This document shows positions 62,891-64,000 of a DNA stretch of 64,000 nucleotides, piece by piece. The DNA lies in contig CP129487.1 of NCBI GenBank assembly GCA_030584025.1, positions 2,232,001 through 2,296,000 on the forward strand. Reading direction: 5' to 3'. The stretch comes from Cyclobacteriaceae bacterium (GTDB taxonomy: Bacteria; Bacteroidota; Bacteroidia; Cytophagales; Cyclobacteriaceae). A model generated the notes under the pieces. The model was not told where the DNA came from. It saw only the letters and a list, made by a program, of their open reading frames with translations, and ran no database searches. Position numbers and translations under genes: made by a program. Numbering within the stretch: position 1 is the first letter of the stretch; every line of letters begins with the position of its first letter.

Positions 62891-63412
62891 ATGAAAAAGA
62901 TACTCTTTTTGATCTTCTTAATGGCGCTCGCCAGTTGCGATCCCATTAAAACTGAATACGATCCAAAAGCCGATTTCACGCAGTATAAAACCTTCTGCTG
63001 GTTACAAGGTTGTGAGTTTACATTTACCGGACCAGCCTACCTGGATGACAGCCTGGTTCAGGAAACCGTTAAAGGGGCCATCATTGCTGAAATGAAGTTG
63101 AAAGGGTTGGATTACAATAACAATACACCGGATTTACTAATTGATTTTCACATCACGATAGAAAACGAAAAAGTGATTTACTACCACGGCATTGAAGATG
63201 AGCCGACTTACTACCGCACGCCATTCCTCCAACCCGAATCCATCACGCTAACCAAGGGTTCATTGCTTATTCACATGGTCGACCGTCAACGCAGTGAGGT
63301 GGTGTGGCAAAGTCAGGCAGAAGGATACATGGAGAGCCCACCTGATTTATCACCTAAAAACATTCGTAGGGGAATTGGAAAAGTATTAAGAGATTATCCG
63401 CCCCAAAAGTAA
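62891..63412 (+). CDS. DUF4136 domain lipoprotein, 173 aa
   Basis: Lipoprotein signal (ILFLIFLMALASC). The DUF4136 domain starts at YDPKADFTQYKTFCWLQG and includes QETVKGAIIAEMKLKGLDY, DLLIDFHITIENEK and GSLLIHMVDRQRSEVVWQ before the C-terminal NIRRGIGKVLRDYPP. The family is a widespread periplasmic lipoprotein of unknown role. ATG 62891 lies 17 nt after the T-run of the smc terminator. The next gene begins 18 nt after its stop. Confidence 0.88.
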   Translation: MKKILFLIFLMALASCDPIKTEYDPKADFTQYKTFCWLQGCEFTFTGPAYLDDSLVQETVKGAIIAEMKLKGLDYNNNTPDLLIDFHITIENEKVIYYHGIEDEPTYYRTPFLQPESITLTKGSLLIHMVDRQRSEVVWQSQAEGYMESPPDLSPKNIRRGIGKVLRDYPPQK

Positions 63413-63430
63413 TTCCTAATTCATAACAGA

Positions 63431-64000
63431 ATGCGGTATCTTCGTTACGTGAAGATTACGAGAAGAAAGCTTTTGCAACAATTATCAGCTTTGGCTGCGC
63501 TTCCCATACTACCTCATTTTTCATTTCTTCAAAATTCTGTCATGATCAAACGCAACACATCCACCGGTGAACAAATTCCTGTAGTTGGATTGGGCACCTG
63601 GCAAACCTTTGACGTAGGTGACAGCCCAACAGCAACTAATCCGCTTAAAGAAGTATTAACGACATTACTTAAAAAGGGCGGCAATGTGGTGGATAGCTCA
63701 CCCATGTATGGTCGTTCAGAGAAAATGGTTGGTGATCTTTCCACCGAATTAAAAATCAACGATAAACTTTTTGTTGCCACAAAAGTCTGGACCACCGGTA
63801 AAGATCAGGGCATCAAGCAAATGAATGAATCGTTTCAGTTGCTGGGCCGTAAGCAACTCGACTTGATGCAGATTCACAACTTGGTGGATTGGCGAACACA
63901 CCTGGCTACCTTGCGGGATTGGAAAGCGAAAGAAAAGATTCGCTACATCGGCATTACGCATTACACTGAAAGCGCTTATGATCAGGTAGAGCAGATCATG
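63431..64000 (+). CDS. Aldo/keto reductase with twin-arginine signal, 3' end cut by the window edge
   Basis: NADPH-dependent oxidoreductase. Reading from ATG 63431 (or GTG 63449) gives ITRRKLLQQLSALAALP, a Tat-like export signal, then MIKRNTSTGEQIPVVGLGTW, GNVVDSSPMYGRSEKMVG (catalytic Asp and Tyr), LFVATKVW (Lys) and DLMQIHNLVDW (His), and IRYIGITHYTESAY. The frame is open to base 64000 (190 codons seen of about 300). A Tat signal fits a folded cofactor enzyme exported to the periplasm. Confidence 0.88.
   Translation, partial: MRYLRYVKITRRKLLQQLSALAALPILPHFSFLQNSVMIKRNTSTGEQIPVVGLGTWQTFDVGDSPTATNPLKEVLTTLLKKGGNVVDSSPMYGRSEKMVGDLSTELKINDKLFVATKVWTTGKDQGIKQMNESFQLLGRKQLDLMQIHNLVDWRTHLATLRDWKAKEKIRYIGITHYTESAYDQVEQIM

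Noticed and set aside
1..64000. tRNA or rRNA genes, prophage or insertion sequences
   Set aside because: I looked for T-loop sequences, transposase or integrase motifs and phage structural genes and found none that could be supported.

Overview
The window looks like chromosome of a Bacteroidota bacterium, most likely of the order Cytophagales. The evidence is a giant secreted adhesin with SprB-type repeats and a gliding-motility/T9SS type B C-terminus, a second protein with a T9SS type A tail, a T9SS-plug-like DUF5103 protein, many short lipoprotein signals (Leu/Ser-rich, then Cys), promoters with the Bacteroidota TAnnTTTG -7 box, weak Shine-Dalgarno sequences, and families typical of the phylum (DUF3276, DUF4159, DUF2911, DUF4369-thioredoxin, LVIVD, ECF sigma with an anti-sigma/beta-barrel protein). 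No rRNA, tRNA, prophage, transposase or CRISPR array was seen.

Layout. 1-11.4 kb: thyA (cut by the left edge), a lipoprotein, a barrel-like protein, DUF4159, a BlaI/BlaR1 regulatory operon with likely operators, a TlpA-type thioredoxin, gatB and alaS. 11.5-18.8 kb: two tandem M23 peptidases, a beta-propeller protein, a MerR regulator, dprA, a TPR protein, HMG-CoA lyase, a 450-bp regulatory-looking spacer and an Rnk-like protein. 19.0-24.6 kb: a tight DUF1800-DUF1501-barrel-lipoprotein operon. 24.6-33.6 kb: murB, a 22-residue Lys/Ala peptide gene with a strong terminator, a Lys-rich small protein, dCMP deaminase, DUF2911, lgt, a PQQ-type sugar dehydrogenase, an ABC-F ATPase and isocitrate dehydrogenase. 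33.7-39.1 kb: an ECF sigma operon and DUF5103.

39.1-46.3 kb is the accessory region. It holds two diverged copies of a roughly 260-310 bp non-coding repeat with small hairpins, three CATCAGAGTC palindromes (two with a second palindrome nested in the loop), a palindrome inserted in frame in a lipoprotein gene, a displaced RHS C-terminal tip whose toxin domain has a phospholipase-A2-like motif, a small membrane protein placed as its immunity partner, two unrecognised small proteins, and a stand-alone cas6 gene with no CRISPR array.

46.4-64 kb: ychF, DUF3276, DUF58, ferredoxin, a LuxC-like acyl-CoA reductase, the 2484-residue adhesin with about 20 tandem repeats preceded by a one-module secreted protein, a membrane-anchored acidic protein, smc, a DUF4136 lipoprotein and a Tat-exported aldo/keto reductase cut by the right edge.

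Functionally, most of the window is housekeeping (translation, nucleotide, wall and chromosome maintenance) interleaved with envelope and export genes that rely on T9SS, lipoprotein and Tat routes. The best candidates for undescribed biology are the orphan Cas6 beside hairpin repeats, the RHS tip/immunity pair and the 22-residue basic peptide. All function calls come from reading the sequence; no database search was run.
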